DNA from: a virus | Length of the DNA stretch: 37,401 nt | Virus record (IMG/VR): IMGVR_UViG_3300020457_000029 | Span: 1 to 37,401 of that record | Reading direction: 5' to 3' (one strand) | Shown here: piece by piece, positions 21,582-31,543 of the stretch | How the letters are laid out: each line of letters starts with the position of its first letter | How positions within the stretch are numbered: position 1 is the first letter of the stretch | Notes under the pieces: model-generated | Seen by the model: the letters and a program-made list of their open reading frames with translations, nothing else | What the model was told of the DNA's origin: nothing | Database searches by the model: none | Position numbers and translations under genes: made by a program

Positions 21582-24500
21582 TTAACAAGGAGTTAAACCT
21601 ATATCTTGAATAAGATAATTATTCATTGGGGTTCCAGCTGGAATAGGACTTACACTAACACTGTTACCTGTAATGGTAATAAATTGTCCATCTGGATCTC
21701 CTTGAGTATAAGTTGCGGTTCCTCCAGTTACAGTAGCCCCACCAACTTTATCATAACATGGATTAGATGAGTGAAAATTAAGTTCCCCTACTGTTTGTAT
21801 TTGTCTAGATCCTTGGCTTAAAGGCGCACCGTTAGTTATTTTACTCCATAAGTTCTGTAAATTACAGAAACTACTATTTGTTATACCAGATTGAGTTTGT
21901 AATATTTTTAAAGTATTACCATCAACACGAATAGGTTGTAATACACCAAATTGATAGGCTTGAGCAGGCTTATTACATTGAGTATTATTTCCTCCTGTAT
22001 TTTGATCTATATCCCCAACACACGGTTCAGCTGTTTGGATTATTTTTTTACCTAAATTATCAAATTGTGCAACCCATTTCATATCTCGTGGCCTTACGGG
22101 TACTGAAGAGTTTTTAGAATTATCTCCAGATCCAATTATAGTATTAGCACCTCCTCCTGGACAAGTAGAACAAGTATAGATTGGTGCTCCAAATCTAGTG
22201 GATGCGTATTCATTTCCCCAATCTACATTCAAAGTACCTTCTCCATTAACTTTTCCTCTGTATGCAAACCATTTATTTGTAGCACCTGGAGACCAAGGTA
22301 AAGTTAACTCTGGATCGTGATAAAATTGAGAAACATATTTAAAAGACCATTCTCTAGCATGAACTTTTACACTTGGATGAAAACCAGCTGCTTCTTCTTT
22401 AGTATCTGCAGGGTTTGTATTTATTCTATACTCAAAAGATGCAGGTGGAGTAACATTAGAACCAACCCCATTACTGTACCTAGACTCAAGTTGAGTTGGA
22501 TTATAAAAATCTCCAAAACTTAAATAAACTTTTTGATATGCTTTCGCATTTTGATATCCTTCATATGGTCCACTTGGGCAATTAAATGTATCTAAAGTAG
22601 GTATTTTAGGATTTGTTACAGATGTTGAGTTAGTAGGTGAAATATTATTTCCATAAGGATAACGAGTAATTAATCTATATTCTCCAAACCTGTCAGGTGC
22701 ATTACTTGGTGCGTTGCCACTAGGTTCTCTATAAGCTTGATTTTTTCCAACTACAAATAGTTTTCTTCCAATACTTACTAAAGGCCAATTTCCTTGATTT
22801 TCTTTAGACTCTAACCAAGACTCAAAACAATCTGTTTTATCTGGACCCGCTGTTCCTTCAGAAGTTATAGCTGAAGAAAGTTTATCTTTAACACCGGTTA
22901 AAGGAAACCCTGATGGTTGAACAAAACCAGAACCACCATAACTAATTCCACTTTCCGATCTATAATAAGTATTAGCTTGTGCTCCTCCAAATTTTATTTC
23001 ATTACCTTCAATATCTGTAGCATTCTGCCAAGCTGAATTTGTGTTTTCTCTATATTGTAAATAAGTAGGCCAAATAACTGCTGGTCTATCATTACCTTGA
23101 GAATCATAATTTCCTAATTCAAAATCTAAAATAATATATGCACTACCATCTGTAAGACCTTCTGGAACTGGTATAACATTAGTTGCACAATCAGATCTTC
23201 CTTGAACTACATCAGTTCCTAAACCAGAGTTTGTTCCGTTCATAGTAACCTGTGGGTTTCTATTTGTATTTTTCCAACTCCAACCTGAGCAAGTGCTCAC
23301 ACTAGCTAATTTTGAATTTGGTAAAGTAGTTCCTAAATCTAAACCACTGACAGGTTCTCTCATGTTATCATCATAACCAGGTAAAGGAGAAGTGGTAACA
23401 GGACTAGTATTTCCAGTGCTAGGATTTGCCCAATAAAAACCAGAAGATTCAGAAGCTTCGTTTATGCACATATTTTTAGTGCTGCCAAAATTTGCATTTA
23501 AAGCTGTTGTTTCATATCCTGTATTTCCTGTAACACCCGGAGCACAAGTACCTACTGGATCACCACCAGGGCCACCACTACTAGCCATTGTAGTTTCTAA
23601 AGTTCCAGCATCTCTTAAAGCTATTGTTAAATTAACTGGAGTGTTTAAAGTACCTGTAGGATCTGTAACAACACCTGTTGTAGGATCTATAATTAATTCA
23701 GGAATCCCGTTATCAGGTTCTAAAGGGTCTTGAGATGTAATACTCCAAGTTAAATCTTCTTGATTTCGTGCATTATCATTACTACCGTTTACACCTTCAA
23801 AACTAAAAACTGGTGAAGCACCCGGTTCAACTACAATACCATCTTGAGGACAAGTAATAGAAGGAGCTATATTTAATAATTTTTCTGTAAGAGCTATTTG
23901 AGTAGATATACCTTTTTGATTACCAGAGTCGTTATTAGTTACATTAAAATTAAATGTAAATGAATCTTCAATATAAGAGTTAGGACTATAGTAAAAGAAT
24001 GTATTAGAAGCTATTTTTATAGAATATTTATCAGGAGTATTAACACCGTTACCTGCATATTTTTCTAAAACAAACTTATCTGTTACATCGTTTCCACTAC
24101 CGTTAATAACCCAAAAACCCGAGTTTAAATCTATATCACTACTTATAACAGCTGCTCTAACACCACTTGCATCTTCAGTATAAGGATAAAATCTTAATTC
24201 AGTATAAACACCACTAGAATAAGTTGCAGTACAATAATCACTAGGACTAATATCTTCTGCTAAATTAAATGTCCATTTTTTATTTTGAATATCTGCCGGA
24301 TCATCAGTTGTAAAATTTTTAATTCCCGAAGTACCTGTTTTAATAGCTTCATTTAATTCTGCGATTGTTCCACTTGATGAAGTTTCCCAATATATATCTA
24401 TTAAAGATTCTACTGGATCTGTTTCATAAACACCCAACCAAATAGTTTGAGCATCTGTTTCACTCGTTTTAGACTCAGTACCAATAGCATTACTAGCAAT

Positions 24501-27089
24501 AGATATTCTAGCTAATAATGGATTTGACACTGTTTGATATATAGAACCATACTTTACATTTGAAGTGTTGTCAAACATATCGTTTTGATCTGATATTGTT
24601 GAAACCGTATCTGGTATAGCAATTCTAGTAGCAGCATTAACAGGATTAAACTGATAATTATATGTAGGTGTAGCGTTTGCGTGAGGAGCTACTCTTCCAT
24701 AAAGTTGTACTGAACTTCTAAATTGTTTTTGTTCAGGTCCCACTTCTGTTAAATCTCTAGGAACTTTATTAATATTATCATTCAATAAAGTAATAAAAGA
24801 TACTGTATTAACAGGGTCTGGTGCATCTGTAGATTGTTGAGCCGCTGTTAAATTAGGATAAAAATTCATAATGCTTGGTAAGTAAACATTATAATATTCT
24901 TGTTCAGTTTGTTTTACTACAATTTTATAAGAATACCATCCTAAAGGGTTATAATTTTCATCTGTTGGATCTCCATTATACAAACCAGGCCAACCAGTTG
25001 TTGAGTTAGGAGGTCTTTCTTCATCAATAGGTTTATTAAATAATACTTTTATAGAATCTCCTCTCCATTTTTGTATTAAATTTTTAGTTTTATCTGTACT
25101 AGAAACATTATTATATGGAAAATAAATTGTATCTCCTAATAAAGTTAAATCATTTTCACCTATAGCTTGTGTACTTACCGATGATAATATTGTTGTAGAA
25201 CTTCTACCATATCTATCTGCTAATACAACCCCAACTTGATAATTTCTGTTTTGTTTAACAGTATGCATAGGGTATTCTCTTGATACCGTTCTTTCAATAG
25301 GCCTAGGAACAGTAGGATCGTCGGCTCTAAAAACGTCATATTTATCTGAAACTGCTACGTTATAATCTAAAGAATCAGGAGGAGTGTGTTTATCTTGAAA
25401 ATTACTATAAACTAATCTATTACTAATTATTTCTTGACTATGTGCTTTAACTGGAACTTTATCAAATACTCTAACTAGTTCGTTTTCGGGTAAAGTTTTA
25501 TAAGGCTTATCACCTTGATAATTATATTCTATTATAGTAGCTGTTCCAAATCTATTAAAACCTTGTTCACCATCTTTAGGTATAGCATCTACAACTTGAA
25601 CAGCTAAACTATCAGATTCTTTATATAAAATTTCTATCTCACTTATCTTTAACTCAGAACCTAAACTAGAGGCTTGTATACCATTATTATCTTTATCTAA
25701 AGGTAAAGGAATTTGTAAAAATATATTGTTAACTTTATTTTCCATAAATCCAACTACTGTACTTCTATAAGTGGCCTGCTCGTCTGTTGTCATGCTTACA
25801 GGTGTAGTTGCACCTAAAAAATAACCATCTTGTTTAGGAATAAAAGTAGGTTGAGTAAAAGGTGCCATTATAGAATAATTACCATCTTCATACTTAAATC
25901 TATAACTGAATCTTACAAATTTATCTTCTAAAAAGTCAGGATCTCCATTAAATTTGGGATTATAATTAGGATTTGTTGTAAGGCCAGGATACCCTGAATT
26001 ATAACTTCCTCCAGGATTCATAGGAGAACTAGCATCCTCCATGCTTGTAACCCAATTATCGGTACCTAAAGCCCCTAAAGTTATAGGATTTAAATTTTGA
26101 TTAAAATAAATTATACTACCCGGCGCAATATCTTGAGTTAAATTAACTGGATTTTCAGATCCGGGAAGAGCTGTTCGATCTATTAATGCAATTTCATTAC
26201 CATTAGAAAAACTTTGTAAAGCAGTATTAGCTGGAATAGGATCTGGCGATATCGGTAAACCACTAGCATCAGCAGCTGTAACTAGTGATCCAACTAATGT
26301 TTTCTCTACATCTAATTCTTGAGCTAATCCAAACCTATTATCAGCAGCTAATAAAATTTTATTTTGCCCTGCTTTATTTGCAACTCCTAAAGGATCATCT
26401 ACTACCACTGCAGAACCACCATTATACCAAACTGGAACAACATTATCATTCCAAGAAAAAGTAGAACTATCTTCAGGATTAACAATAAAAGCCCCATTTC
26501 TTCTATGATATAATTCAATAGGTTGAAAAGGAGCATAAGTAGCTACAGAAATTTGATCTTCTGAAGTATAATAATTAGGAGAAAAATCAACAGCACTTTG
26601 TACGTTTATTCTACGAGGTTGGTTTCTATTATCAGTCCAAAATAAAATTCCTTCTAATAAATTAACAGAAGTTATAGGATGAGTAGTAGAAAAATTTAAA
26701 AAAGCACCACTAACTAATTCGATAGTTTCTCTACTAGAAGTATTATATAAGTAAATATAATTATTTGCAGAAGGAGAGTAATTAAAAGATTGAAAATTAT
26801 ATCCATCTAATAATGTTTCATTAAAATCTGTTAAAAATATATAAATATTATTATTAACTTCATCTGTATATAAACCTATTGTAGTTAAATTACAATTACA
26901 ACCACTTTTAGCTTTAAGATCAACAAGTTCTTGATTGCCTAAAACATTTTCTAACGCTCCAACGTCGGCACCTTCTGATTTACTTACTTGTATATTAATT
27001 CCTTCACGATATTCACCATTAGGTAATAACCTGGCATCCAGGTCTTTATTCATTTTGGATTTAATAAAAGAATTTTTAGCTTCTGCCAT
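21582..27089 (-). CDS. Very large tail/adhesin protein, 1835 aa
   Basis: The N-terminus (FIKSKMNKDLDARLLPNGEY, then NIQVSKSEGADVGALENVLG) is a pattern I recall from nozzle/tail proteins of marine and crAss-like podophages. Residues up to about 1000 are beta-rich with tail-type repeats. Around 1075-1190 lies a cadherin/Ig-like segment (TWSITSQDP, LIIDPTTGVVT, PVNLTIALRDAG). The C-terminal 650 residues are Gly/Asn/Ser-rich and hold more than a dozen Cys, including YTCSTCPGG; the protein ends GLTPC. The protein probably combines a tail-attachment domain with a long host-binding part. It is 4 nt from the adaptor gene upstream. Confidence 0.75.
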   Translation of the reverse strand: MAEAKNSFIKSKMNKDLDARLLPNGEYREGINIQVSKSEGADVGALENVLGNQELVDLKAKSGCNCNLTTIGLYTDEVNNNIYIFLTDFNETLLDGYNFQSFNYSPSANNYIYLYNTSSRETIELVSGAFLNFSTTHPITSVNLLEGILFWTDNRNQPRRINVQSAVDFSPNYYTSEDQISVATYAPFQPIELYHRRNGAFIVNPEDSSTFSWNDNVVPVWYNGGSAVVVDDPLGVANKAGQNKILLAADNRFGLAQELDVEKTLVGSLVTAADASGLPISPDPIPANTALQSFSNGNEIALIDRTALPGSENPVNLTQDIAPGSIIYFNQNLNPITLGALGTDNWVTSMEDASSPMNPGGSYNSGYPGLTTNPNYNPKFNGDPDFLEDKFVRFSYRFKYEDGNYSIMAPFTQPTFIPKQDGYFLGATTPVSMTTDEQATYRSTVVGFMENKVNNIFLQIPLPLDKDNNGIQASSLGSELKISEIEILYKESDSLAVQVVDAIPKDGEQGFNRFGTATIIEYNYQGDKPYKTLPENELVRVFDKVPVKAHSQEIISNRLVYSNFQDKHTPPDSLDYNVAVSDKYDVFRADDPTVPRPIERTVSREYPMHTVKQNRNYQVGVVLADRYGRSSTTILSSVSTQAIGENDLTLLGDTIYFPYNNVSSTDKTKNLIQKWRGDSIKVLFNKPIDEERPPNSTTGWPGLYNGDPTDENYNPLGWYSYKIVVKQTEQEYYNVYLPSIMNFYPNLTAAQQSTDAPDPVNTVSFITLLNDNINKVPRDLTEVGPEQKQFRSSVQLYGRVAPHANATPTYNYQFNPVNAATRIAIPDTVSTISDQNDMFDNTSNVKYGSIYQTVSNPLLARISIASNAIGTESKTSETDAQTIWLGVYETDPVESLIDIYWETSSSGTIAELNEAIKTGTSGIKNFTTDDPADIQNKKWTFNLAEDISPSDYCTATYSSGVYTELRFYPYTEDASGVRAAVISSDIDLNSGFWVINGSGNDVTDKFVLEKYAGNGVNTPDKYSIKIASNTFFYYSPNSYIEDSFTFNFNVTNNDSGNQKGISTQIALTEKLLNIAPSITCPQDGIVVEPGASPVFSFEGVNGSNDNARNQEDLTWSITSQDPLEPDNGIPELIIDPTTGVVTDPTGTLNTPVNLTIALRDAGTLETTMASSGGPGGDPVGTCAPGVTGNTGYETTALNANFGSTKNMCINEASESSGFYWANPSTGNTSPVTTSPLPGYDDNMREPVSGLDLGTTLPNSKLASVSTCSGWSWKNTNRNPQVTMNGTNSGLGTDVVQGRSDCATNVIPVPEGLTDGSAYIILDFELGNYDSQGNDRPAVIWPTYLQYRENTNSAWQNATDIEGNEIKFGGAQANTYYRSESGISYGGSGFVQPSGFPLTGVKDKLSSAITSEGTAGPDKTDCFESWLESKENQGNWPLVSIGRKLFVVGKNQAYREPSGNAPSNAPDRFGEYRLITRYPYGNNISPTNSTSVTNPKIPTLDTFNCPSGPYEGYQNAKAYQKVYLSFGDFYNPTQLESRYSNGVGSNVTPPASFEYRINTNPADTKEEAAGFHPSVKVHAREWSFKYVSQFYHDPELTLPWSPGATNKWFAYRGKVNGEGTLNVDWGNEYASTRFGAPIYTCSTCPGGGANTIIGSGDNSKNSSVPVRPRDMKWVAQFDNLGKKIIQTAEPCVGDIDQNTGGNNTQCNKPAQAYQFGVLQPIRVDGNTLKILQTQSGITNSSFCNLQNLWSKITNGAPLSQGSRQIQTVGELNFHSSNPCYDKVGGATVTGGTATYTQGDPDGQFITITGNSVSVSPIPAGTPMNNYLIQDIGLTPC

Positions 27090-27093
27090 TTAT

Positions 27094-28317
27094 TTAAAAT
27101 TTAAGCCATTTAGATTTACCTCTCATTATCTGTACGAATTCTTTAGATTTAATATTAGATAATCTTATTTTTGCATTACGTAATTTTGCGCTCTTTTCTC
27201 TTCGTAAACGCTGAACAATGTATTCAGGTTGATTTATTCTGCTAGCTAAAATAGCATGACTTATGTAAGCATAAACAGCTTCTTCAGCTAATTTAGGTAC
27301 TCTCATATCTTTTTCATACGAAAGTCCATCAGATATATATTCTAAAACTATTATTTTATCTTTTAAATCACTTGAAAACCCAAAAGTTCCATTTCTTTCA
27401 TTGATAGTAAACCAACCGTTGATTTGAGAAGTCTCAGGTTGCATACCATATCTTTGACCATAACCATAAAACCAATTACCATACCATCCATATAATCCAT
27501 CCGCTATTAATCTTCCAGTAATATCATCTCTTATTTCTTGTAATAATTCTGTATTTTGACTATCCCAACGTTCTTCTGTAATAGATGTGCCTGTTAAATT
27601 TTGACCTAAATTATCTTGAGTGGGAATTCCTTCAGTATCTTGAATAGGTTTAGTGTATGGGTTTGTAGTTAAAGTTGTAGGGTAAATTATATGAGTTATA
27701 CCAACATCATCAACCCAAGATAAATTTACATAATTTACATAATCTTGAGGTATTGGAACACTTAAATGATAAGGAATAGTTAACTCTTGTGATTTTATAC
27801 TTTTTAAAGTATCATAACTAAATTCTTGTAATGCTCTTTTAGTGTGAAAAATTACATCAGTTCTTTTTACACTAGGAATAAGTTTTCCTTCTCCTACATA
27901 TGCCACTAAAAAATTATTAACTAAATCTTCTACTTTAATATAAGCATAGCTATTATAATTTTCTTGTGTAACTTTACCATAAGCATCTTTATTTCCAAAT
28001 TGGCCTCCAGTTTCTGTTAATAATTGAATAACTAAATAAGTACCTTCAGCTTGAGCGGGAAGTGTAAAAACATTTCTTAAAACACTATAAGTTGTAGTGT
28101 ATTCAGTAAATGTCCCTGGATTTCCTGTTAAACTTGTATATAATCTAAAATTATTTATATTATAATCTGGAGATGCAGGATCGTAACTTCCAAAAGTTAT
28201 ATCAGTATTAAAAGTTGCAGTAAAAGTTGTTTGATTTGCTGTAGCAATAAACATTTGAGCTCCTGCATAATATTGCGAATTTTTTTCGGTAATTAACCCT
28301 CCATCTGGTTGTGCCAT
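27094..28317 (-). CDS. Tail adaptor/connector protein with fibre-like N-terminus, 407 aa
   Basis: The N-terminal 120 residues are beta strands in the 'TFTATFNTDITF...NNFRLYTS...YTTTYSV' style also seen in N-terminal domains of tail-fibre proteins. The remainder is helical with SVKRTDVIFHTKRALQEFSYDTL, IPQDYVNYVNLSWVDDVG and LAEEAVYAYISHAILASR, a pattern I recall from connector or tail-adaptor proteins of Bacteroidota podophages. The C-terminus is very basic (REKSAKLRNAKIRLSNIKSK). Its position between the smaller connector and the giant tail protein fits a tail ring or adaptor. Exact role unproven. Confidence 0.68.
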   Translation of the reverse strand: MAQPDGGLITEKNSQYYAGAQMFIATANQTTFTATFNTDITFGSYDPASPDYNINNFRLYTSLTGNPGTFTEYTTTYSVLRNVFTLPAQAEGTYLVIQLLTETGGQFGNKDAYGKVTQENYNSYAYIKVEDLVNNFLVAYVGEGKLIPSVKRTDVIFHTKRALQEFSYDTLKSIKSQELTIPYHLSVPIPQDYVNYVNLSWVDDVGITHIIYPTTLTTNPYTKPIQDTEGIPTQDNLGQNLTGTSITEERWDSQNTELLQEIRDDITGRLIADGLYGWYGNWFYGYGQRYGMQPETSQINGWFTINERNGTFGFSSDLKDKIIVLEYISDGLSYEKDMRVPKLAEEAVYAYISHAILASRINQPEYIVQRLRREKSAKLRNAKIRLSNIKSKEFVQIMRGKSKWLKF

Positions 28318-28323
28318 TATCTA

Positions 28324-29100
28324 TTATATTTTTTCGTTTTGTTCGTTTATAGCAACTTGTTGAGCTGCGTCTTGTACTATTTGAGGATCTTCAATTATAA
28401 TACCAGCATATTTTAATATTTGTAAAATAACGTTTGTTTGTTCTGAACCATGTAATTCAAAATTACGAGAACCAGTTGGCATAGTATTTACATTATAAGG
28501 ATCTTCGTTATAAATATATTGACCTAATGTTCCAACGGTAAAACCCCAAATAGGGTCAATAGGTTTTCTTATATAATCTACTTTTATATCTCCTTGAGTT
28601 ATAATACTTTCTGGTTGAACATATAATCTATTATTCTCGAAAAGATAAACGGGAAAAGTTTTTGAAGGTTTAGTAAGGGGAGATTTTTTAACTTGATAAA
28701 ATTCAGTTCTATCTAATCTTTGAACTTCAACTTCATCATTATATATAACAGAACCTAGTCGATGAAAAACTACTTCTTCACCGAACATGTTTAATGCTGG
28801 TAATTCCCAATAAGTTATGGTATTAGTTCCACCTGAAGTAGTTGTAGAAATGTATACAGCATCACCAACAGTTTTAAATATATTTATTTTTTCATCAATA
28901 TTTTTTACTCTATCTGCATAATCAGTATCTGTTTGAGGTACTCTTATTAATTGATTAATATCTTCAAAATATTTTTCAAATATTTCTAATTGCACTTGAG
29001 TACCTAAACTATTAAACTCGGTAGGAGTTATATAGCCTCTTTGCTCTTTATTTAATACAAGCAAAACAGTTTGATACACCGTATTTACATTTATAGCCAT
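28324..29100 (-). CDS. Head-tail connector (ring) protein, gp11-like, 258 aa
   Basis: The start contains VYQTVLLVLNKEQRGYITPTEFNSLG and then QLEIFEKYFEDINQL, a signature I associate with head-tail adaptor proteins of crAss-like and related Bacteroidota phages. Beta-rich segments (FPVYLFENNRLYVQPESI) follow, then DIKVDYIRKPIDPIWGF and a C-terminal helix. It corresponds by order to T7 gp11 (tail tubular A). It begins just after a terminator hairpin, so a separate promoter or readthrough must serve it; none is visible. Confidence 0.72.
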   Translation of the reverse strand: MAINVNTVYQTVLLVLNKEQRGYITPTEFNSLGTQVQLEIFEKYFEDINQLIRVPQTDTDYADRVKNIDEKINIFKTVGDAVYISTTTSGGTNTITYWELPALNMFGEEVVFHRLGSVIYNDEVEVQRLDRTEFYQVKKSPLTKPSKTFPVYLFENNRLYVQPESIITQGDIKVDYIRKPIDPIWGFTVGTLGQYIYNEDPYNVNTMPTGSRNFELHGSEQTNVILQILKYAGIIIEDPQIVQDAAQQVAINEQNEKI

Positions 29101-29123
29101 TTATGTTATATTATTATAATAAA

Positions 29124-29140
29124 GGAGGCAAAAAGCCTCC
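29124..29140 (-). terminator. Rho-independent-type terminator
   Basis: On the - strand a 6-bp stem GGAGGC-TTTTT-GCCTCC is followed by TTTATTATAATAA. It lies 15 nt after the stop of the auxiliary head gene, before the connector gene. The stem is GC-rich in a very AT-rich context, which makes chance unlikely. Confidence 0.75.
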
Positions 29141-29154
29141 CTTATTAATTTATA

Positions 29155-29979
29155 TTAAGAAAGTTTTTTCTCTATTGATTTGAAGACATCTAAGCCTTCA
29201 TCTGTCTTAAAAAATTGAGCCATTGCTGAATATGGGTGCTCATCAAAAGGAACAGTCATAAGTTTCTTTTGGTTAGATGCCCACATAAAGGTTCTTTGAT
29301 CTGAACTTAATTTTATAATTCCAGCTTCTGTGGCTTTTATTGCAAAATTTCGTAATTGTACATTTTCATCATTTGCTAAATCTAAGAACAGTTTAGCATT
29401 CTTTTTAGCAAATATTAATAAATCTCTTTTAATTTCTTTAGAACTCATCTCTGATACCTTAGATCCAACTTCTACTCTTAAAATAGCTTCTGCTTGATCA
29501 ATATCAATAGTTCTTGCCATGTTTAAAGCATCTATTTCTAATTCTAAATCTATTAAATCGTCTTGAGCTTGTACAACTTCATCTACTTCTCTATATCTTT
29601 GTCCTTTTAAAGGATGATATAAAGATAATATTTTTTGTAATGCTTCTTTTTCTTTTTTTACTAACAAAGCTCCGTCTCTAAAAACAATATGACCTAATGT
29701 AGCCTCTCCTTTTTGTTCGTCTTTAAATGGAGAATTTTGATTAGTTGCATATCTAATTTCTCGTTGCTCTCTAGTTTTAGGATCATACCACAAAAGCGCG
29801 TGGCGTGTAGTATGTCTAGATGGAATTTTATACGTTAAAGGTGTTTTATCACCTGTTAAAACATAAGTTCTATCTTTTACTTCCCAATTATCTTTGGAAG
29901 TTATTTTTTCTTTTTTTGGTTGTATAACCTGTTTAGGTTCTTCTAAAACAACCTCTTCATTTTTTATTTTTTTTGCCAT
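29155..29979 (-). CDS. Head-associated hypothetical protein, 274 aa
   Basis: An acidic/basic, mostly helical protein. The N-terminal 40 residues are low-complexity (EEVVLEEPKQVIQPKKEK). A central beta part follows (TYVLTGDKTPLTYKIPSRHT, ALLWYDPKTREQREIRYA), then long helices (LIDLELEIDALNMARTIDI). I recall similar proteins directly after the capsid gene in crAss-like and marine phages, annotated only as hypothetical or structural. It is a one-gene unit between two terminator hairpins, suggesting its dose is set separately from capsid and tail genes. Function unknown. Confidence 0.65.
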   Translation of the reverse strand: MAKKIKNEEVVLEEPKQVIQPKKEKITSKDNWEVKDRTYVLTGDKTPLTYKIPSRHTTRHALLWYDPKTREQREIRYATNQNSPFKDEQKGEATLGHIVFRDGALLVKKEKEALQKILSLYHPLKGQRYREVDEVVQAQDDLIDLELEIDALNMARTIDIDQAEAILRVEVGSKVSEMSSKEIKRDLLIFAKKNAKLFLDLANDENVQLRNFAIKATEAGIIKLSSDQRTFMWASNQKKLMTVPFDEHPYSAMAQFFKTDEGLDVFKSIEKKLS

Positions 29980-30003
29980 GATATAATATAATTAAATAGT
30001 TAA

Positions 30004-30043
30004 AGTAAAGATACGGAGCACCCGAAGATGCTCCATCTTTACT
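30004..30043 (-). terminator. Strong hairpin downstream of the capsid gene
   Basis: AGTAAAGAT (30004-30012) pairs with ATCTTTACT (30035-30043), and inside it GGAGCA (30015-30020) pairs with TGCTCC (30029-30034). That gives 15 bp with a 2-base bulge and an 8-base loop. On the - strand it follows the capsid stop by about 30 nt and is followed by TTAACTATTTAATT. The U-run is poor, so it may also act as a 3'-end stabiliser of capsid mRNA. Confidence 0.7.
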
Positions 30044-30072
30044 GATATTAAATCCCTTTTGGTTTCATAGGA

Positions 30073-31524
30073 TTAAATACCTTTAAATAATACAAAGTTA
30101 TTAGCAGCTTGAGTTACAAGACATCTTTCTGAAAGGAAGTTGACTTCCATTGCATCAAGATTAGAAGTGTAAGCACCTCCAGCTGATCCAGTTAACCAAG
30201 ACTTCATACGTCTGTCTTCTGTTTGAGAAGCTCTATATCTAACGTGTAAGAATGGTCGTCTGATATTTGTACCTAAAATTTGATCGTAAACAGTAGAAGT
30301 ACCAGCTGGTATCAACACACCTTCGATGGATTGAATTCCAGTAATAGCACCTCTTGTAGACGCATCATTTAAATATTTCCAGTCAGTCTTATAGAAATCA
30401 TAAGATCCTCTTCTGAAACCGCTAAATCCAAGATTTAAAGCCATTTCTTCAGAATTTTCAAATAATCCATAAGCTGTACCTCCTTGAGCACCATAAGATA
30501 CGTTAGCAAGCATGTTATCAAATTCTAATGCTGTTGATCTTTGTAAGAACAACATATTTTCTTCAATAGCTCCTTGAGTATCTAAGTTTTTAAGTATCTG
30601 ATCAAAATCATCGATACCAGATGCTCCAGCAAATCCAACCTCTACGTTACCTCTTGATGAGATAGCAGCAAAAAGACCTTCAGTACCTTTAAATCCTGAT
30701 GCAGCAGCATTATTTCCAGCAGCCCCAGCAGCAATTTCCCCTTCAACACATACCATTTCTAGGTAATCTTCAAATCTTAATCTTGTTTCAGATTCAGCTT
30801 TTAAATACCATAAGTATCCAGTAGTTCCATCTTCAGTTGCAACTTCAACCCAACCAATTTGAGCCATATCAGAACCATTTATTGTATAAACATTTCTAAT
30901 GATGATTGGTGAATTATTATATTGCTGGAAAGCAGGAGTAATAGTTATTTGTGGTTGTACAGTATTATTTAAAGCTAAAGCTCCAGCACCTGCATTAGAT
31001 GTTGACGCACCTTTAATAAATTCTGAACCATAAACAAATATTTTTACTGAAGTACCTAAACCACTTAAATCTGTAGTTAAATAAGGAGCAACAGTTACTT
31101 GACCATTAGCAGTATTAGAAGCAGTTACAACGCACTTTGCTTCGTTGCCATCGTCGTCTAAAACTACAATAGTTTGACCTGGAGATATTACATTTCTTGT
31201 AACACCAGGAGCTGTAGCTGCAGGTACTGTGATGATAGATGGGTTAGCTTGATCGTTAACACAGTTATCATACGCTATATGTAATCTATTTTGCTCTGAC
31301 CAAACAACTTGATCTGAAGTCAGAGGCATTTCAGCACCTACCATACGTAAAAAACCTGATAGAGTTCTATTTCCATATCTCTCTACTTCTTGTTCATATA
31401 TTTCTGGTAGATATTGCTGAGCAAAATCATTATTACCATCTGTAAAAGATAGGTAATTACTGGCTAATAGCTGCTGATTAGGAGCAGGAACTATTGAGCC
31501 AAATTGTGGAGTTAATACACCCAT
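30073..31524 (-). CDS. Major capsid protein (HK97-type, crAss-like family)
   Basis: The 483-aa protein lies after scaffold and portal in the usual head-gene order. It starts MGVLTPQFGSIVPAPNQQLL and contains YLPEIYEQEVERYGNRTLSGFL, EDYLEMVCVEGEI and a C-terminal MEVNFLSERCLVTQAANNF, all in the style of major capsid proteins of Bacteroidota podophages. Base composition is visibly richer in G+C and more codon-selected than in neighbours, as expected for the most highly expressed phage gene. The leader before the ATG is A/T-only with no Shine-Dalgarno. The HK97 fold is assumed from family, not shown. Confidence 0.85.
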   Translation of the reverse strand: MGVLTPQFGSIVPAPNQQLLASNYLSFTDGNNDFAQQYLPEIYEQEVERYGNRTLSGFLRMVGAEMPLTSDQVVWSEQNRLHIAYDNCVNDQANPSIITVPAATAPGVTRNVISPGQTIVVLDDDGNEAKCVVTASNTANGQVTVAPYLTTDLSGLGTSVKIFVYGSEFIKGASTSNAGAGALALNNTVQPQITITPAFQQYNNSPIIIRNVYTINGSDMAQIGWVEVATEDGTTGYLWYLKAESETRLRFEDYLEMVCVEGEIAAGAAGNNAAASGFKGTEGLFAAISSRGNVEVGFAGASGIDDFDQILKNLDTQGAIEENMLFLQRSTALEFDNMLANVSYGAQGGTAYGLFENSEEMALNLGFSGFRRGSYDFYKTDWKYLNDASTRGAITGIQSIEGVLIPAGTSTVYDQILGTNIRRPFLHVRYRASQTEDRRMKSWLTGSAGGAYTSNLDAMEVNFLSERCLVTQAANNFVLFKGI

Positions 31525-31543
31525 AATTGATAATTATTTATTT

